From Pasteurella bettyae CCUG 2042 (lineage in GTDB: Bacteria > Pseudomonadota > Gammaproteobacteria > Enterobacterales > Pasteurellaceae): a stretch of 64,000 nt of DNA. Where the stretch lies: the NCBI RefSeq assembly GCF_000262245.1, contig NZ_AJSX01000004.1, positions 62,001 through 126,000 of the forward strand. Reading direction: 5' to 3'. Numbering within the stretch: position 1 is the first letter of the stretch; each line of letters begins with the position of its first letter. Made by a program: the position numbers and the translations under genes. The notes beneath the pieces were generated by a model. That model did no database searches. It was not told where the DNA came from and saw nothing but the letters and a program-made list of their open reading frames with translations. This document shows, in pieces, positions 61,583 through 64,000 of the stretch.

Positions 61583-62089
61583 TTATGGGTTTAATAATTT
61601 TTCGTCTAATAACAAATCTTCATTTTTATTAATGCCAATGCCTTTTTCAATCACATGACGAGCTGCTATTTGAGCTTCAGCAAGTGAATGTTCAGTATAT
61701 GTGCCACATTGGTATTCATTTAATTCTGGAATTTGATCTTGAGATTTAACCGCTAGCACATCTTTCATTGCCGCTAGCCAAGCAGTTGCCACACGTTGCT
61801 CATCTGGACAGCCAATTAATGACATATAGAAACCAGTACGGCATCCCATTGGCGAAATATCAATAATTTCTACATCCGTCGCATTTAAATGATCACGCAT
61901 AAAGCCCGCAAATAAATGTTCTAAGGTATGAATACCTTTAGATGGAATATTTTCTTTATTGGGAATACAAAAACGCAAGTCGAACACCGTAATATCATCC
62001 CCTTTGGGAGTTTGCATTGTTTTAGCAATACGTACTGCCGGGGCTTTCATAATTCTGTGGTCAACTTTGAAGCTATCGAGCAATGGCAT
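61583..62089 (-). CDS. luxS: S-ribosylhomocysteine lyase
   Basis: A 168-residue metalloenzyme that splits S-ribosylhomocysteine to homocysteine and DPD, the precursor of autoinducer-2. The metal ligands are in [10 protein letters not shown] (HxxEH, near residue 54) and the C-terminal [11 protein letters not shown] cysteine region; the active-site cysteine is in [22 protein letters not shown] precedes the ATG. A divergent candidate sRNA starts about 60 bases upstream. Confidence 0.97.
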   Translation of the reverse strand: MPLLDSFKVDHRIMKAPAVRIAKTMQTPKGDDITVFDLRFCIPNKENIPSKGIHTLEHLFAGFMRDHLNATDVEIIDISPMGCRTGFYMSLIGCPDEQRVATAWLAAMKDVLAVKSQDQIPELNEYQCGTYTEHSLAEAQIAARHVIEKGIGINKNEDLLLDEKLLNP

Positions 62090-62114
62090 AATTTATCCTT
62101 TTTTTAATTTTTTT

Positions 62115-62141
62115 GAACTTTCTGACATATTATGAGTCTTA
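62115..62141 (+). promoter_or_regulatory. Candidate sigma-E promoter of the MicA-like sRNA
   Basis: GAACTT (62115-62120), exactly 16 bases, TCTTA (62137-62141). This matches the sigma-E pattern GGAACTT-N16-TCTGA/TCTAA at 6/7 and 4/5. Its direction is plus, away from luxS. Confidence 0.55.
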
Positions 62142-62147
62142 TGAATA

Positions 62148-62228
62148 GCAACTTACAGTTGTGATTAATAATAAAAAATTGGTTCCTTAGGTTATATTTT
62201 GCCACTCATCTCAATGAGTGGCTTTTTT
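62148..62228 (+). ncRNA. micA: Candidate MicA-like small RNA, divergent from luxS
   Basis: A transcript of about 80 bases is predicted from the promoter at 62115-62141 to the terminator at 62201-62228. It would begin with a small hairpin (CAACT-TAC-AGTTG, 62149-62161), continue with an A/U-rich Hfq-type stretch (AATAATAAAAAATTGG) and end in GCCACTCAT-CTCA-ATGAGTGGC-TTTTTT. E. coli MicA lies next to luxS in the same divergent orientation, is sigma-E-dependent and ends in a terminator whose stem is also GCCACTCA...GAGTGGC. The position, promoter type and terminator agree; the 5' seed does not obviously match E. coli MicA, so targets may differ. The homology call is inference. Confidence 0.6.
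62201..62228 (+). terminator. Rho-independent terminator facing away from all neighbouring genes
   Basis: Perfect 9-bp stem GCCACTCAT / ATGAGTGGC with loop CTCA, then TTTTTTATTTT on the plus strand. Both flanking genes (luxS, yqaA) are on the minus strand; read on the minus strand the stem is followed by AAAATATAACC, not a T-run. Confidence 0.88.
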
Positions 62229-62258
62229 ATTTTAGCAAATCTAACTTATTTTTAACAT

Positions 62259-62744
62259 TTATAAAAATTGATAACCAATGACCAAATAGCATAAAAATAC
62301 ATAACGTAAGGTTTTACCTATTAACATAAAGCTAAAAACCTTTCCCCAAGGTAAACCTATCCAACCTGCGACTGCACAAAACACATCACCTACAACTGGC
62401 ATCCAACTTAATAATAAAGCAAAGCTACCATAACGCTTAAATTTTTCTAAAACCCACCGCACTTTTGCATTAGATTGCTGACTAAGCTCAGGGGATGGCA
62501 ACCAACATCCAATCCAATAGGTTGTCATTCCACCTAAAGTATTACCAATAGTTGCTACCACTAATAAAAGCAATATTGAACTAGAAAAATAATGTTGAGC
62601 AGATAATTGCATCGCCGTTGCTAATCCAAGAAAAATAATCTCTGAACTGCCAGGCAACACTGTTGCACTAAGAAAACTACTCGCAAACATTAAATAAAGG
62701 CTATGATGTTGCCAAAACTCTGCCCAAAATGTCCATTCAAACAT
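62259..62744 (-). CDS. yqaA: DedA-like membrane protein YqaA
   Basis: A 161-residue inner-membrane protein of the YqaA branch of the SNARE-associated/DedA (VTT domain) superfamily. Four hydrophobic segments; motifs SATVLPGSSEIIFLGLA, TIGNTLGGMTTYWIGCW and SWMPVVGDVFCAVAGW. Members are linked to lipid handling and membrane homeostasis; this one's role is unknown. It follows the phosphatase gene as in E. coli yqaB-yqaA. Confidence 0.9.
   Translation of the reverse strand: MFEWTFWAEFWQHHSLYLMFASSFLSATVLPGSSEIIFLGLATAMQLSAQHYFSSSILLLLVVATIGNTLGGMTTYWIGCWLPSPELSQQSNAKVRWVLEKFKRYGSFALLLSWMPVVGDVFCAVAGWIGLPWGKVFSFMLIGKTLRYVFLCYLVIGYQFL
62456..62464 (-). repeat. DNA uptake signal in yqaA
   Basis: Exact ACCGCACTT core. 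Confidence 0.85.
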
Positions 62745-62807
62745 AATACAACATCAACATTCTATAGTTCATTTTATATCTCATTGTGGCGATTTTATTT
62801 TTATCTC

Positions 62808-63410
62808 TTATTTATTTGTAATAATATTATTGAAGCGAATATCCCACACATCCATGCCACCAGCCAATGCAGCTTGAACACCAAAATCTGCATCTTCAAA
62901 CACTAAACAATGTTTAGGTTCTACATTCAATAATTCTGCACAACGCAAAAACGTCTCAGGAGCAGGTTTATGCTGTTTTACATCCTCAGCCACCACCATC
63001 GCATTAAAATAATGCGCTAAATTAAAGTGGTTTAACAACAAATCCACCATACTTTGATGCGAACCTGTTCCCAACGCCAATGGTTTTTTACGATAAAAAT
63101 GTTGTAAAACTTGTATAGTTGGCAGCAATGTCGCTTTCTCAATAACTAACTTTCGTCCAAAATTACGTTTTAAAATAACTAATTGTTCTTCTAGTTCAAG
63201 GGGGACACCATAACGGCGCATAGTTTCTTCTGCAATCACTTTAGTAGGAGCGCCTGCAAACTCATACATCACATCACCTTTAATCGGATAGCCTAATACT
63301 TCGCCTACTTTTTCCCAGGCAAGAGTATGACTAGGCATCGTATCTATAAGTGTACCATCCATATCAAAAATCAGTGCATCATATTGATTAATCAGCTCAA
63401 AATCGAACAT
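62808..63410 (-). CDS. yqaB: HAD-family sugar phosphatase, YqaB-like
   Basis: A 200-residue phosphatase of the beta-phosphoglucomutase-like HAD subfamily; E. coli YqaB acts on fructose-1-phosphate. Motif I is FDMDGTLIDTMPSH (residues 15-28), motif II is GTGSH, the lysine is in KQHKPAPETFL and motif III is VFEDADFGVQAA. Precedes yqaA on the same strand, as in E. coli. Confidence 0.9.
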   Translation of the reverse strand: MFDFELINQYDALIFDMDGTLIDTMPSHTLAWEKVGEVLGYPIKGDVMYEFAGAPTKVIAEETMRRYGVPLELEEQLVILKRNFGRKLVIEKATLLPTIQVLQHFYRKKPLALGTGSHQSMVDLLLNHFNLAHYFNAMVVAEDVKQHKPAPETFLRCAELLNVEPKHCLVFEDADFGVQAALAGGMDVWDIRFNNIITNK

Positions 63411-63498
63411 GTTTATCCTCTTTTTTATTTTTCTACATTTTCCTATAAATTTGTGATCTATGCACTGTTTAATTTTAATACATTTGTTATGCTTAAAA

Positions 63499-63903
63499 AT
63501 GATCCGAACTTACCCCATGAGTCTTATGAAATTAGCAGAACATTTAATATTATTAGAAGAGCGACAGCTAATTAATAGTAATTTATCAACTATCATGTTA
63601 AGAATTGAGAAACGTCTTATATATTATTGGAAAGTTGATGTTACAACCAAACAAATGGAAATGGAATTATTGCATCTTGCCATGGCTTTAGGTCGAATAA
63701 ACAGGGGCTATGCAGCTCAACCTCTACATAAAGACATTATGGAAGAAATTAAAAGTGCGGTATATTTTCCAAAAATTTTAGAAATACATAGGGATATTCT
63801 TACACTTATCCCTTTTTCTATTCCAGAGAGCGAACAAACTCATTTAATTGCAAACTGGTATTCTCTTACGATTGCCCAACCTTGGGTGTTAAAACAAGAT
63901 TAG
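63499..63903 (+). CDS. Stand-alone PRD-domain protein
   Basis: A protein of about 125-134 residues with one PTS regulation domain. The pattern ELLHLAMALGRINRGYAAQPLHKDI, then IHRDILTLIPFSIPESEQTHLIANW, matches PRDs of the BglG/MtlR type, but neither an RNA-binding (CAT) nor a helix-turn-helix domain is visible. Three in-frame ATGs (63499, 63517, 63526) are possible starts; none has a strong ribosome site. Frame is open to 63460. An uptake signal core is inside. I do not recognise the gene. Confidence 0.7.
   Translation: MIRTYPMSLMKLAEHLILLEERQLINSNLSTIMLRIEKRLIYYWKVDVTTKQMEMELLHLAMALGRINRGYAAQPLHKDIMEEIKSAVYFPKILEIHRDILTLIPFSIPESEQTHLIANWYSLTIAQPWVLKQD
63753..63761 (+). repeat. DNA uptake signal in the PRD gene
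   Basis: Exact AAGTGCGGT core within the coding sequence. Confidence 0.85.
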
Positions 63904-64000
63904 TTACAACCAACTAATAAAATATTAACTCATGAAATATATGGCTAAATAAATAAGTGAATAAGAAAAAATCAGTTAGTTTTGATAAAAAGGGAATTAA

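Noticed and set aside
62201-62222. Hairpin upstream of luxS as the terminator of yqaA
   Set aside because: Read on the minus strand the stem is followed by AAAATATAACC, without a T-run; the T-run is on the plus strand, so it serves a plus-strand transcript.
63327-63575. 82-codon frame overlapping the yqaB start and the PRD gene
   Set aside because: It overlaps two better-supported genes, is low in complexity and resembles no family.

Overview
This window is chromosomal DNA from a member of the Pasteurellaceae. I found at least 36 exact copies of the 9-base uptake signal core AAGTGCGGT or its complement by eye. This is the Hin-subtype DNA uptake signal of Haemophilus, Pasteurella, Histophilus and relatives. 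The DNA is AT-rich, and the gene content (nan/sia sialic acid cluster, srmB, relA, lpxB, bamD, luxS) fits. I cannot fix the genus from the sequence alone. Almost everything is well-ordered housekeeping sequence. I see no insertion sequence, prophage, CRISPR array, rRNA or tRNA.

Layout. 0-6.1 kb: start of srmB, a YidE-type transporter, an SbmA/YddA-like ABC exporter, then ruvX-algH-rsmE. 6.2-16.2 kb: a complete sialic acid regulon. siaP-siaT-nanM (uptake and mutarotation) reads leftward, and nanE-nanK-siaR-nanA-nagB-nagA (catabolism to fructose-6-phosphate) reads rightward, from a shared 311-bp control region with CRP-like sites. 16.7-17.9 kb: a porin gene broken by one frameshift, just downstream of nagA. 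18-22.7 kb: recO-rlmD-relA and dgkA; recO has no normal start codon. 22.7-27.6 kb: an O-antigen-ligase-like protein, fba, pgk, an RNase T2 lipoprotein and a ferredoxin. 27.6-32.3 kb: a SpoU methyltransferase, pssA and fhs. 32.3-40.4 kb: the lipoate and cell-elongation cluster lipA, lipB, ybeD, dacA, rlpA, rodA, mrdA, rlmH, rsfS. 40.7-49.9 kb: an OPT transporter, cdd, rhlB, rho, bamD, rluD, pgeF. 49.9-54 kb: plsY, folB, fadR, nhaB, dsbB. 54.1-58.5 kb: a PerM-like permease, a small lipoprotein, glnB, mog and a YfbS-like SLC13 transporter. 58.5-63.9 kb: rnhB, lpxB, purT, luxS, yqaA, a YqaB-like phosphatase and a stand-alone PRD protein.

Most interesting signal: beside luxS, and divergent from it, lies a strong rho-independent terminator that faces away from every annotated gene. 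About 100 bases upstream of it is a sigma-E-type promoter (GAACTT, 16 bases, TCTTA). The terminator stem GCCACTCA/TGAGTGGC and the position next to luxS match the enterobacterial sRNA MicA. I propose a MicA-like, envelope-stress sRNA of about 80 nt here. Other points of note are the ATA start of recO, the single-base break in the porin, intercistronic hairpins that could set expression ratios inside the sialic acid operons, and two interleaved inverted repeats (pseudoknot topology) in a 570-bp gene-free stretch upstream of the OPT transporter.
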